Assembly (NCBI GenBank): GCA_946618265.1
Contig: CAMOLA010000042.1
Coordinates: forward strand, 1-17,570
Source: an uncultured Eggerthellaceae bacterium
GTDB taxonomy: Bacteria; Actinomycetota; Coriobacteriia; Coriobacteriales; Eggerthellaceae
Length of the DNA stretch: 17,570 nt
Direction: 5' to 3'
The notes below the pieces were generated by a model. That model saw only the letters and a list, made by a program, of their open reading frames with translations, did not search any database and was not told the DNA's origin. Position numbers and translations under genes: made by a program. The stretch's first letter is position 1. Every line of letters begins with the position of its first letter. Positions 1 through 7,602 of this stretch are shown piece after piece.

Positions 1-2069
1 AGAACGCCGACGCCGTCATCTGCGTGGGCTGCGACCCCGAGACCACGCCGTGGGGTTGGGGCGGCCAGATGGCGTCGAAGATCAGCTACTTCTGGTCCGA
101 GATTGGCATCAAGCAGATCTACATCTGCCCCGACCTGAACTACGGTGCGGCAATACATGCTGACAAGTGGATTTCCCCGCTGCCTAACACCGACGCGGCA
201 CTGTGGCTCGCCATCGCATGGACGTGGCTGATCGAGGGCACCTACGACAAGGACTACATCGCCACGCACACCGAGGGCTTCGACTGGTTCAAAGACTACG
301 TGCTGGGCGGTGCCGACGGTCAGCCCAAGACTCCGAAATGGGCCGAGGGCAAATGCGGCGTGCCGGCATCCGACATCAAGGCGCTCGCGCACTATTGGGC
401 AACGCACAAGGTGTCGACCGTGCACTGCAACGGCGGCGGCTACATCCGCAGCTGCTTCGCCACCGAGCCGGCGCGTCTGGAGATCGCGCTTCTGGCCATG
501 CAAGGCGTGGGCAAGCCCGGTCAGAACATGTTCAAGATGATGGAATGGGGCCTGTATGGCATGGGCAGCCTGAACCCGCTGCCGCATGGCGAATGGGGCA
601 CGTTCATGTGGGCCGGCTTCACGGGCCATGTGGCGGGCACCGATCTCATCAACTTCATCCCGCAGACGCTCGTGCCCGAGGCGATTCTCGGTGACTATGA
701 CGAAGAGCACCCGCTGACCTGGTACGGCCGCGTGGTTGCAGGCCTGCCGCGCGAAGACCAGTTCACGCAATGGCAGTACCCCATGAAGGGCGATTCGAAG
801 ATTCACATGATATGGACCGACACGCCCTGCTGGTCGACGTGCTGGAACGGTGGCAACCGCATGCAGGAGGCCCTGCGCCATCCGTCCATCGAGTTCTACC
901 TGGTCGAGCATCCTTGGATGGAAAACGACACCATGTTCGGCGACATCATCCTTCCCATCTCGACGAAATTCGAGGAGCATGACATCGCGACGTCCAGCCA
1001 GTGCGGCGAGAACGACATGGTCGTGCTTGAGGAGAAAGCCGTCGAGGAGGTTGGCGAGGCCAAATCCGACGCCGAGGCCGTGCTGGCCATCGCCGAGAAG
1101 CTCGGGCTTGCCGAGGAGCTCTGGGAGCATTGGGTCTACCCGCCGATGGCCAACGCGCAGAACACCGAGTCGGCCGGCACCGACGAGGACGATTTCGTCA
1201 ACCAGATGGAGATGTCGACCGAGCACGTCTTCGGCGAGCCGGGCTTCGACTCGCTGCAGCTGCGCAGCTACACGCTCGGCGGCTGCCAGGAGCACATGCC
1301 CTATGGCGAATTCCTGCAGAAGGGCTATCTGCCCATTCGCTTCAAGGACGAGGCCGAATGGAAGGCCGATCCCATCGGCATGCGCGCCTTCTACGAGGAT
1401 CCCGAGAACAACCCGCTGGCCACGCCGACCGGCAAGATCGAGTTCTACGCGACCGGCATCGCCGACTGCTGGGGCGACGACGGCGAGCGCCCGCCCGTGC
1501 CGAAGTGGATCGAGGAGTCCGAGGCCCATCACGAGCGCCTGACCAACGACCGCGGCAAGGACTATCCATTCCTCATGATGTCCAACCACCCGCGTTGGCG
1601 CGTGCATGCTCAGCATGACGACATGACGTGGCTGCGCGAGATCGAGACCTGCAAGATCACCGGTCCCGACGGTTACAAGTACGAGCCCGTGTGGATCAAT
1701 CCGATTGACGCCCGTCGCCTCGGCATCGAGGATGGCGACATCGTGCGCATCTTCAACGAGCGCGGCAGTGTGCTCGGTGGCGCGTACGTGACCGAGCGCA
1801 TCCGTCCGTCCGTCATCAGCCAGGACCACGGCGCCCGCGTCGACAGCATCGTCACGGGGCTCGGTGGCCTCGACCGCGGCGGCGCGAACAACCTCATCTG
1901 CCCGAACGCGACAACGTCGAAGAACGCGCCGGGCGAGGTGACCAACGGCTTCCTCGTCAACATCGAGAAGGTCGACGTGCTGGCCCTGGCCGAGCAGTAC
2001 CCCGAGGAGTTCGGCCGCGACTACGACCCCGACGAGGGTTTGGTGGCTAGCGCAAGGATCGTGAAGTAG
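1..2069 (+). CDS. Molybdopterin oxidoreductase catalytic subunit, pyrogallol transhydroxylase/catechol dehydroxylase-like (5' partial)
   Basis: The reading frame is open from the first bases of the window, before the first ATG at 24, so the true start lies upstream. About 689 residues remain. The Pelobacter transhydroxylase large subunit is about 875 residues, so some 190 N-terminal residues are missing, probably including the metal-ligand region. The visible part begins in the central molybdopterin-binding region (ICVGCDPETTPWG, then ADKWISPLPNTDAALWLAIA). It ends in a molydop-binding domain at about 1560-2000 (FLMMSNHPRWRVHAQ, WINPIDARRLGIEDGDIVRI). The downstream gene encodes the matching iron-sulfur subunit, which places this enzyme with pyrogallol-phloroglucinol transhydroxylases and soluble gut catechol dehydroxylases that act reductively on polyphenols. 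The exact substrate cannot be read from sequence. No frameshift is seen. Family placement is firm; the subfamily is inferred mainly from the partner subunit. Confidence 0.88.
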   Translation, partial: NADAVICVGCDPETTPWGWGGQMASKISYFWSEIGIKQIYICPDLNYGAAIHADKWISPLPNTDAALWLAIAWTWLIEGTYDKDYIATHTEGFDWFKDYVLGGADGQPKTPKWAEGKCGVPASDIKALAHYWATHKVSTVHCNGGGYIRSCFATEPARLEIALLAMQGVGKPGQNMFKMMEWGLYGMGSLNPLPHGEWGTFMWAGFTGHVAGTDLINFIPQTLVPEAILGDYDEEHPLTWYGRVVAGLPREDQFTQWQYPMKGDSKIHMIWTDTPCWSTCWNGGNRMQEALRHPSIEFYLVEHPWMENDTMFGDIILPISTKFEEHDIATSSQCGENDMVVLEEKAVEEVGEAKSDAEAVLAIAEKLGLAEELWEHWVYPPMANAQNTESAGTDEDDFVNQMEMSTEHVFGEPGFDSLQLRSYTLGGCQEHMPYGEFLQKGYLPIRFKDEAEWKADPIGMRAFYEDPENNPLATPTGKIEFYATGIADCWGDDGERPPVPKWIEESEAHHERLTNDRGKDYPFLMMSNHPRWRVHAQHDDMTWLREIETCKITGPDGYKYEPVWINPIDARRLGIEDGDIVRIFNERGSVLGGAYVTERIRPSVISQDHGARVDSIVTGLGGLDRGGANNLICPNATTSKNAPGEVTNGFLVNIEKVDVLALAEQYPEEFGRDYDPDEGLVASARIVK

Positions 2070-2077
2070 AAACATCA

Positions 2078-2180
2078 GCGTGAACAGCGTGAACAGGGGA
2101 CGGAGGAATGTTCACGCTAGCGAGGGCACGTTTGCCCAGAGCGCTCAACGCGTGAACATTCCTCCGTCCCCTGTTCACGC
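2078..2180. repeat. Perfect 31-bp inverted repeat between subunit genes
   Basis: Arms 2087-2117 and 2150-2180 are exact reverse complements over 31 bases, separated by 32 bases. Each arm is itself bounded by GCGTGAACA and TGTTCACGC, so each can also fold alone. A further direct copy of GCGTGAACA lies at 2078-2086. The repeat ends 24 bases before the ATG of the iron-sulfur subunit and leaves the ribosome binding site free. There is no T-run. It could stabilise or attenuate the polycistronic message, or be a REP-type insertion; the sequence alone does not decide. Confidence 0.9.
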
Positions 2181-2204
2181 ACGCATCCGAGAGAGGAAAC
2201 GATA

Positions 2205-3026
2205 ATGTCGAAGAAGATATTCCTGGTGGACGTCGCGCGTTGCAACGGCTGCCACAACTGTCAGATTGCCTGTAAGGACGAGCACTGCGGCACGAGCTGG
2301 CTGCCCTATGCGGCCGAGCAGCCCGACACCGGCCAGTTCTGGTGCAAGGTCGAGCAGACCGTGCACGGCAGCGTGCCGAAGGTCAACATGACCTACATGC
2401 CGCTCATCGGCGCGCAGACCGAAGGCCTGCGCGAGTATGCGCCCGAGGTTTTGATGGAGCGCGAGGACGGCCTGGTCGTCATCGACCCCGAGAAGGCGAA
2501 GGGTCGCGAGGACATCGCCGAGAAGTTCGAGGGCGTGTACTGGAACGCCGAGCTGAACATCCCGCAGGGCTGCACGGGCTGCGCGCACCTGCTCGATGAC
2601 GGCTGGACGGTCCCGCGCTGCGTGGACTCGTGCGCCGTGGGCGGCCTGCGCTTCGGCGACGAGGCTGACTTCGCCGACGAGCTGGCGAAGGCCGAGCGCC
2701 TCGACCCGAAGTCCAATGTGTACTACCTCAACCTTCCCAAGCGCTGGGTGGCCGGCCAGCTGATCGATGAGGACGCCGACGAGGTCATCATCGGCGCGAC
2801 CGTGACCATGCGGGTCGAAGGCGACGAAGGGGCCGAGGTCCTCACGACCACGACCGACGAGTTCGGCGACTTCTGGTTCCGCCAGGTGGAAGGCGCCGTT
2901 TACCACCTGTGGTTCGAGGCCGAGGACCAGGGCTTCGTGACCCGCGAACTCGAGGGCGTCGATGCGACGGCCGCAGACGCCAACGTCGGGCGCATCAACA
3001 TGTACAAGATGATCCCGCTGGGGTAG
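2205..3026 (+). CDS. Iron-sulfur electron-transfer subunit of transhydroxylase/catechol dehydroxylase-type enzyme
   Basis: This 273-residue protein supplies or accepts electrons for the molybdenum subunit encoded just upstream. The N-terminus has a ferredoxin motif, C13-x2-C16-x2-C19-x3-C23, and a second set at C123-x2-C126, C139 and C143. Together these suffice for two 4Fe-4S clusters; C28 and C47 are additional. Residues about 195-268 (GATVTMRV, DEFGDFWF, VGRINMYK) look like a carboxypeptidase-regulatory/Cna-B type beta sandwich. This ferredoxin-plus-sandwich layout and length match the transhydroxylase small subunit (about 275 residues). No signal peptide is seen, so the complex should be cytoplasmic. 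ATG 2205 follows a GAGAGAGGA ribosome site. The 135-bp gap to the catalytic gene is filled by the long inverted repeat. A Rho-independent-type terminator follows. Confidence 0.9.
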   Translation: MSKKIFLVDVARCNGCHNCQIACKDEHCGTSWLPYAAEQPDTGQFWCKVEQTVHGSVPKVNMTYMPLIGAQTEGLREYAPEVLMEREDGLVVIDPEKAKGREDIAEKFEGVYWNAELNIPQGCTGCAHLLDDGWTVPRCVDSCAVGGLRFGDEADFADELAKAERLDPKSNVYYLNLPKRWVAGQLIDEDADEVIIGATVTMRVEGDEGAEVLTTTTDEFGDFWFRQVEGAVYHLWFEAEDQGFVTRELEGVDATAADANVGRINMYKMIPLG

Positions 3027-3060
3027 ACGACCGAGTTTACGGAAGAATAAGTCAGACGCA

Positions 3061-3096
3061 GGCGGTGTGGGAGAAGGGGCTCCCGCACCGCCTTTA
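3061..3096 (+). terminator. Terminator after the molybdoenzyme subunit pair
   Basis: GGCGGTGTGGGAG (3061-3073) pairs with CTCCCGCACCGCC (3080-3092), with one G-U pair and a 6-base loop, followed by TTTAGTTGT. It lies 35 bases after the stop of the iron-sulfur subunit and would end that operon. Confidence 0.75.
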
Positions 3097-3110
3097 GTTG
3101 TCTTCTGAGA

Positions 3111-3119
3111 TGATATGAT
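3111..3119 (+). promoter_or_regulatory. Candidate extended -10 promoter for the phosphatase gene
   Basis: TGATATGAT fits the extended -10 form TGn-TATGAT. It lies just after the upstream terminator and about 34 bases before the phosphatase start. No convincing -35 box is present at the normal distance, which is acceptable for extended -10 promoters. Confidence 0.4.
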
Positions 3120-3152
3120 TCACTGCAGGATGCGTTTCGGGGAGGGAATGGA

Positions 3153-3614
3153 ATGTCGGAGAATCGCACGAGGATACTGTTCATCTGCCATGGCAACATC
3201 TGCCGGTCCACGATGGCGCAATGCGTCATGCAGCATATTGTGGACGAGCGCGGAATCGCCGGGCGCTTCACGATCGATTCTGCGGCCACGACCAACGAGG
3301 AAATCGGCATGCCCATCTACCCGCCGGCGCGCGACAAGCTCAAGGCCGAGGGCGTGCCCATCGTGCCGCATCGCGCCCGCCGCATACAGCAGGGCGAAGA
3401 TGCCGAATGGGACCTGATCATCTGCATGGACGACGAAAACGTCCGCCATCTGCGGCGCATTCTCGGGGAGCAGGGCATGGGCAAGGTGCGCAAGCTGCTC
3501 TCCTATGTCGGCGAGTCCGGCAACGTGGCCGACCCGTGGTACACCGGCGACTTCGAGGCGACCTACCGCGACGTAGTGCGCGGTTGCACCGCGCTGCTCG
3601 ACGACCTTTCGTAA
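3153..3614 (+). CDS. Low-molecular-weight protein tyrosine phosphatase
   Basis: This 153-residue cytoplasmic phosphatase has the full LMW-PTP signature. The phosphate-binding loop near the N-terminus is C12-HGNIC-R18-S19, and the general acid is D127 in the motif DPWYTGDF. The length is normal for the family (about 150). These enzymes dephosphorylate tyrosines on proteins, often kinases of exopolysaccharide systems, through a cysteinyl-phosphate intermediate. No kinase or capsule gene is visible nearby, so the partner is unknown. ArsC-type arsenate reductases share the fold, but the CxGNxCRS loop together with DPW favours a phosphatase. ATG 3153 has GGGGAGGG upstream; the ATG at 3148 is out of frame. 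The gene is flanked by the terminator at 3061 and the palindrome at 3627, so it is probably transcribed alone. Confidence 0.92.
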   Translation: MSENRTRILFICHGNICRSTMAQCVMQHIVDERGIAGRFTIDSAATTNEEIGMPIYPPARDKLKAEGVPIVPHRARRIQQGEDAEWDLIICMDDENVRHLRRILGEQGMGKVRKLLSYVGESGNVADPWYTGDFEATYRDVVRGCTALLDDLS

Positions 3615-3626
3615 ATATGGGGGCGT

Positions 3627-3655
3627 GACGGAAAAGGGAGTCTCCCCTTTCCGTC
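3627..3655. repeat. GGGAG-T-CTCCC-type palindrome after phosphatase gene
   Basis: Fourteen-base arms (3627-3640 and 3642-3655) around a single central base form a near-perfect palindrome with one A/C mismatch; the core is GGGAGTCTCCC. It begins 12 bases after the phosphatase stop. It lacks a T-run. It belongs to the family of dispersed palindromes found at 11540, 15725, 15755, 16913 and 16941. Confidence 0.85.
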
Positions 3656-3700
3656 GCTCGCTGGCTCTTTGCCGTGGAGCGCATGCGGAAATCGGGTACC

Positions 3701-3710
3701 ATATGCATAT
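3701..3710. promoter_or_regulatory. AT-rich palindrome upstream of second molybdoenzyme
   Basis: ATATGCATAT is a 10-base perfect palindrome in an otherwise GC-rich leader, 32 bases before ATG 3743. It could be part of a promoter or an operator. No well-spaced -35/-10 pair was found, so the role is uncertain. Confidence 0.25.
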
Positions 3711-3742
3711 CTGGATCCGGCCGATTGCGTCCAAGGGGGGCC

Positions 3743-5908
3743 ATGATGGCAGAGGTGAAGTTCACGAACTGCGTGTTCTGCGATGCGTGCTGCGCGGTGA
3801 AGGCGACGGTCGAGGACGGGGAGGTGCGCTTCGAGCCAGCTGTGCCCGAGTTTCCCGCGATATGCTCGAAGCTATCGCGCATCGACGAGTACCGCCTGCA
3901 TCCCGATCGCGTGACGATGCCGCTGAAGAACGTAGGGCAACGCGGCGAACCGGTGTGGGAGCAGGTCTCGTGGGACGAGGCGCTCGACGATATCGCGACG
4001 CGCCTGCGCAAGGTGGCAGACGATTACGGCCCGCGCGCAATCGCCTTTTTCGAAACGCCGCTCAACCATGGGTTCGGGGGCATCACGCGCCGTTTGGCGA
4101 ACGCGCTCGGCACGCCGAACTACACATCGCCGGTCGAGCTGTGCATGGGCAACACGGCGCAGGTCCACCGCGCGGTCTACGGTTGGATGACCGCGCCCGA
4201 CTGGAACCAGGCCGACTGCATCGTCTTCTTCGGCCAGAACCGCGGCCCCGAGCGATGGCCGCACGAGCACTTGCGCCTGAAGGCGGCGCTCGACCGCGGG
4301 GCGAAGCTCATCGTGGTCGATCCGCGCGAAACCGAGACGGCCATGCTGGCCGACTACCATCTGCGCATCCGGTACGGCACGGATGCGGCGCTCGCTCTCG
4401 GATGGATCAACGTGATAATCGGGGAGGAGCTGTTCGACGAAAGCTTCGTGCGCGAATCGTGTATCGGGTTCGACGAGCTGAAGGCCAGCGTCGCCCAGTG
4501 GACGCCCGAGGCCGTCTCGGAGATTTGCGGCATCGGTGCCGACGTCATCCGCGAGACGGCGCGCGTGTACGCCGGGTCGAGCGCTGCCATCATACCGTGG
4601 GGCGCGACGACCGACATGCAGGTCAATTCGACCGCAGCCATCCAGGCGCAGTGCATACTGCGCGCCATCTGCGGGTTCCTCAACGTGAGCGAGAAGGTGT
4701 TCGGGCCGCCCGAGGGCGGCATGGGCGTTTCGCAGATCGCGGATTTCGCTTCGGCGGACGCCTCCCTGTTCGACGACCAGCTCGGCGCCGAATCGCATCC
4801 GCTGTTGACGGCGCGTGCCGCCCGGCTCTACAACGAAGCGCTCGACCGCGACGGGGTGGGCTATCTGCCCGACATCATGGCCGAATCGTGGGCGAGCGTC
4901 CCGCCGGCGTTGTTCGCCGCCATGCGCGGCGAGGGGCCGTACGAGGTGAAGGCCGCCATCGTCGCCGCCAACAACACGGTCATGAGCTACGCCGGACAGC
5001 AGGGCATCGTCGAGGCGTTCATGAACCAGGACCTCGTGGTCGTTTTCGAGCATTGGATCACGCCGACCGCGCAGCTGGCCGACTACGTGCTGCCTGGCGA
5101 CCTGTGGGCCGAACGCGACGCGCTGGGCCCCCAGTACGAGCAGGCGCCCCTGTTCTCGCCGCGCCAGAAGGTCTACGAGCCCGCGGGGCAGTGCCGCAGC
5201 TGGTATGACGTGGTGAAGGGCCTGGCCGACCGCTTGGGGTTGGCGCATCGATTCCCCTGGAAGACGAGCCGTGACCTGTTCGACTTCCAGTTGGAAGGCG
5301 TGGGGCTGACGTTCGAGGAGGCATGCGCCGCCGCGCCGGCTGCCGTGCCGCGTCGGGTGCCGATGCTCGGGTCGTTCGTGACGCCGTCGGGCAAGGTCGA
5401 GCTCGCCAGCTCGGTTCTGCGCGACCTCGGATTCGACGCCTGCCCGGTCTACCGCGAGCCCGCCGATCCGGGTGCAGCGGAGGCGGCGGAAGGGAAGCAG
5501 TTCCCGTATACCGTGTTTGCCGGCTTCCGCGAGGCCAAGTCGTACAACACCAATTTCCATCAGATTGCGTCCCTCAGGCGACTCGAGCCCGAACCGTGCG
5601 CGTTCGTCAACCCGGCCGATGCGGAGCGCGAGGGAATTGCGGAAGGCGAATGGGTGCGGGTCGAGACAGCTTACGGCGCAGTCGGGCTTATGGTGCACGT
5701 CGATCGCGCGCAGCCCGAGGCAACGTTGCGCGTGCCCCATGGCTGGTGGAAACCCGAGCGCCCGCAAGGAGTCGCAGCGGGCCTTTCCGATGCCATGCTG
5801 CACAACGATGGCATGCTGTTCCCCGATGACGATTGGAACCTCGATCCCGCCCAGGGCCTGCCGAACCTGCGCGGCGGCATCCACGCCCGCATCGTGCGCA
5901 TCGAGTGA
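3743..5908 (+). CDS. Single-subunit molybdopterin/tungstopterin oxidoreductase (acetylene hydratase/DMSO reductase superfamily)
   Basis: The protein has 721 residues from ATG 3743; ATG 3746 is equally possible. A GGGGGG tract lies just upstream, whereas the more upstream ATG 3674 adds a non-homologous-looking 23-residue leader without a ribosome site. An N-terminal 4Fe-4S motif is visible (C10-x2-C13-x3-C17, then C41). The motif SPVELCMGN presents C134 where cysteine-ligated members such as acetylene hydratase carry the metal ligand. The C-terminus is a molydop-binding domain (FVNPADAEREGIAEGEWVRV, RVPHGWWKPE). No Tat signal or membrane segment is seen, so the enzyme should be cytoplasmic. 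No partner subunit is adjacent, unlike the pair at the window start. The size is close to acetylene hydratase and related non-redox or dehydroxylating enzymes. The substrate is unknown. It converges with the PucR-type regulator gene, 67 bp away. Confidence 0.88.
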   Translation: MMAEVKFTNCVFCDACCAVKATVEDGEVRFEPAVPEFPAICSKLSRIDEYRLHPDRVTMPLKNVGQRGEPVWEQVSWDEALDDIATRLRKVADDYGPRAIAFFETPLNHGFGGITRRLANALGTPNYTSPVELCMGNTAQVHRAVYGWMTAPDWNQADCIVFFGQNRGPERWPHEHLRLKAALDRGAKLIVVDPRETETAMLADYHLRIRYGTDAALALGWINVIIGEELFDESFVRESCIGFDELKASVAQWTPEAVSEICGIGADVIRETARVYAGSSAAIIPWGATTDMQVNSTAAIQAQCILRAICGFLNVSEKVFGPPEGGMGVSQIADFASADASLFDDQLGAESHPLLTARAARLYNEALDRDGVGYLPDIMAESWASVPPALFAAMRGEGPYEVKAAIVAANNTVMSYAGQQGIVEAFMNQDLVVVFEHWITPTAQLADYVLPGDLWAERDALGPQYEQAPLFSPRQKVYEPAGQCRSWYDVVKGLADRLGLAHRFPWKTSRDLFDFQLEGVGLTFEEACAAAPAAVPRRVPMLGSFVTPSGKVELASSVLRDLGFDACPVYREPADPGAAEAAEGKQFPYTVFAGFREAKSYNTNFHQIASLRRLEPEPCAFVNPADAEREGIAEGEWVRVETAYGAVGLMVHVDRAQPEATLRVPHGWWKPERPQGVAAGLSDAMLHNDGMLFPDDDWNLDPAQGLPNLRGGIHARIVRIE

Positions 5909-5975
5909 GGCGCCGGTATCTGGCCGGGGCGGCTCCGCGTCAACGGCGGTCCAACATAGAGTTGCGATGCGCACG

Positions 5976-7418
5976 CTAGCCTGCGAGTTTGATCGACAGC
6001 ATTAAGTAAAAGAGCTCGTTTTGGTCTTTGAAGTCTATTCCGCACAATTCCACGATGCGCTTGAGGCGGTACTTCAGCGTGTTGAGGTGCACGTGCAGGG
6101 CGCGGGCGCATTCGACTTGGTTGCAGCCGGTATTGACGTAGGCGTTGAGCGTGGCCAGCATATCCGATCCGGTTTCCTGATCGTAGGCGGCAAGGCGAGC
6201 GAGCGCGGGATGGATGAGGTCATGGGTGGCCGGTTCGGCATCGAGCACTTGGAGGAAGAACGGCAGCGCGAGATCGCTGCAGTAGCGGACGCCCGCGCCT
6301 CCGAGGGCTTCGCACGCGAACGACGCCTGGCGGTATGCGCGCGGCGCCTGCCGTACGTCGCTCATGGGCATGGATACGCCGATGGCCACGCTTTTGGCGT
6401 CGAAGCGCTGCTGGACTTGGGCGATAAGGTCATCGAGGTGGCCTTGCGTTACGAGGAATGCGACGTCCTCGCCTTGCTCGCACGACAGGCACGGGGTTGG
6501 CGAAGCCTCGATTTCGCCTGCCAACAACAGGCGCTGGGTGCGATTCCGGATGGCAAGGCTGTGCGCGAGGACGAGATGGAAATCGGCATTAGCGCCGATG
6601 GCTCCGATAATCTTGTCGCATATTTCGTCGGTTACGCTGGCGCCTTCGATGAGGCTTGCGAGTGCAAGGTGCTGGGACTGGTGGGGCGATGTCGCTGCGG
6701 TGAATTCGCGCGCTTGCGCCAGGTAGGGCGCATAAGCGCTTTCCAAACAGACGGCCAGCCGAGCTGAAGCTTTGGAGAGCGGGAAGCACATTACGAATCC
6801 AACCCGCTCGCCTTCAAGGGAGAAGTACCTGCTTACCGCCATCTCGCCGTCTGGGCCGTATGTCGCCCGCGCCTCGTCGGTGAGGTCGTGCTGCACGGCG
6901 CCCGTCTCGTCGACAAAGTACATGCCAATAGACAGCGCGCCGAGGCTGCCACGCTCGTCGATGCTCGTGCGCAAAGCCTGAACAGGTAGCTTGTCGAGGT
7001 TGACGGCGGCGAGAAGGGAGCCGTCTATTCCGAATGCGAGGAAGGGGTCGTCTGTTGTTTCCCCAAGCGTGTCTATCATCTCGGCAATTGGGCGCGCGGC
7101 TGCCGCTGCCTTCAGGAGGCACCCGTCGATGCGGTTGTAAAAATCGAAAGCGGAAAGCACCTCGTTGAGCAGTTCTTCGTAGTCTGACCCGCGGCACACG
7201 ATATGGTTCTTGCCGTTGGCGAGAATGAGTGCGTCCGCATAGCTCGTGTCCTTGAGATAGTCGAGGGCCTGTCCGATGTAAACGTATTCGCGCGATGAGC
7301 GCTGGCTTCCCTCCGAGATGAAACGCATACCGTGAATCGTGAGGGCGTCATCTTGGATGTTGCTTTCGGTGTTGTAGCTGCCAAGATAGCTTTCGATCAT
7401 TGACATGCTTATGTTCAT
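5976..7418 (-). CDS. PucR/CdaR-type transcriptional regulator
   Basis: The protein is 480 residues, on the minus strand. The last about 62 residues form a PucR C-terminal helix-turn-helix (ATLNAYVNTGCNQVECARAL followed by HVHLNTLKYRLKRIVEL), the hallmark of the PucR/CdaR family. The N-terminal 400 residues should hold the sensory region but show no domain I can name, and no membrane segment. PucR proteins usually activate catabolic genes when a substrate is present. The gene is divergent from the methyltransferase-like gene at 7603, with 184 bp between start codons, so that gene is the most likely target. The neighbouring molybdoenzyme, convergent at the other end, is a second candidate. The ATG at 7418 is preceded by GGGGAGG on the minus strand; later in-frame ATGs lie too far from it. 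Confidence 0.9.
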   Translation of the reverse strand: MNISMSMIESYLGSYNTESNIQDDALTIHGMRFISEGSQRSSREYVYIGQALDYLKDTSYADALILANGKNHIVCRGSDYEELLNEVLSAFDFYNRIDGCLLKAAAAARPIAEMIDTLGETTDDPFLAFGIDGSLLAAVNLDKLPVQALRTSIDERGSLGALSIGMYFVDETGAVQHDLTDEARATYGPDGEMAVSRYFSLEGERVGFVMCFPLSKASARLAVCLESAYAPYLAQAREFTAATSPHQSQHLALASLIEGASVTDEICDKIIGAIGANADFHLVLAHSLAIRNRTQRLLLAGEIEASPTPCLSCEQGEDVAFLVTQGHLDDLIAQVQQRFDAKSVAIGVSMPMSDVRQAPRAYRQASFACEALGGAGVRYCSDLALPFFLQVLDAEPATHDLIHPALARLAAYDQETGSDMLATLNAYVNTGCNQVECARALHVHLNTLKYRLKRIVELCGIDFKDQNELFYLMLSIKLAG

Positions 7419-7441
7419 GGAGCCTCCCCCCGTCTTTGTCT

Positions 7442-7447
7442 AGTATA
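7442..7447 (-). promoter_or_regulatory. Candidate -10 box for the PucR-type gene
   Basis: On the minus strand this reads TATACT, about 24 bases before the regulator's start codon. No good -35 box is seen at 17 bases, so the assignment is tentative. Confidence 0.35.
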
Positions 7448-7463
7448 GCTAAACAATAAGGAG

Positions 7464-7480
7464 GATTTCGTTAGGAAATC
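7464..7480. promoter_or_regulatory. Candidate regulator-binding palindrome in divergent promoter region
   Basis: GATTTC (7464-7469) and GAAATC (7475-7480) are perfect 6-base arms around a 5-base spacer. The site lies between the divergent regulator and methyltransferase genes, and its centre is 47 bases before the TATAAT at 7519. That is a usual place for an activator. Binding by the PucR-type protein is an inference. Confidence 0.5.
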
Positions 7481-7518
7481 GTATGCGTCGGACGTAGCGC
7501 CTTTGCTGATGAGGGCAA

Positions 7519-7524
7519 TATAAT
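7519..7524 (+). promoter_or_regulatory. -10 box for the methyltransferase-like gene
   Basis: A perfect TATAAT stands 78 bases before ATG 7603. No recognisable -35 element is present 16-18 bases upstream, which fits a promoter dependent on an activator. The implied leader is about 70 bases; no cobalamin riboswitch was recognised in it. Confidence 0.5.
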
Positions 7525-7602
7525 ATAGGTGCCACATGCGCAGATGGGCTAGAGCTTCTTCAGGTAATACCTTTGTCTTTCACAAACAAAAGGAGTGCAA
7601 TC

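Noticed and set aside
3153..3614. Arsenate reductase (ArsC) for the phosphatase gene
   Set aside because: The CxGNxCRS loop, the DPW acid motif and absence of ars genes fit a protein tyrosine phosphatase better.
3674..3742. Upstream start ATG 3674 for the second molybdoenzyme
   Set aside because: It adds 23 residues unlike any family member and overlaps the promoter-like region; ATG 3743/3746 places the cysteine motif at the usual distance.
3872..5974. A 700-codon open frame on the minus strand opposite the second molybdoenzyme, and a 527-codon frame on the plus strand at 3625-5208
   Set aside because: Both are composed of Arg/Ala/Gly/His-rich translations typical of shadow frames in GC-rich DNA, with no domain likeness, while the frame at 3743-5908 has clear molybdopterin and 4Fe-4S motifs.
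7573..7602. TTG 7573 as start of the methyltransferase-like gene
   Set aside because: No ribosome site precedes it; AAAGGAG is well placed for ATG 7603.
7525..7602. Cobalamin riboswitch ahead of the methyltransferase-like gene
   Set aside because: The leader is about 70 bases and lacks a recognisable B12-box; too short for the known structure.
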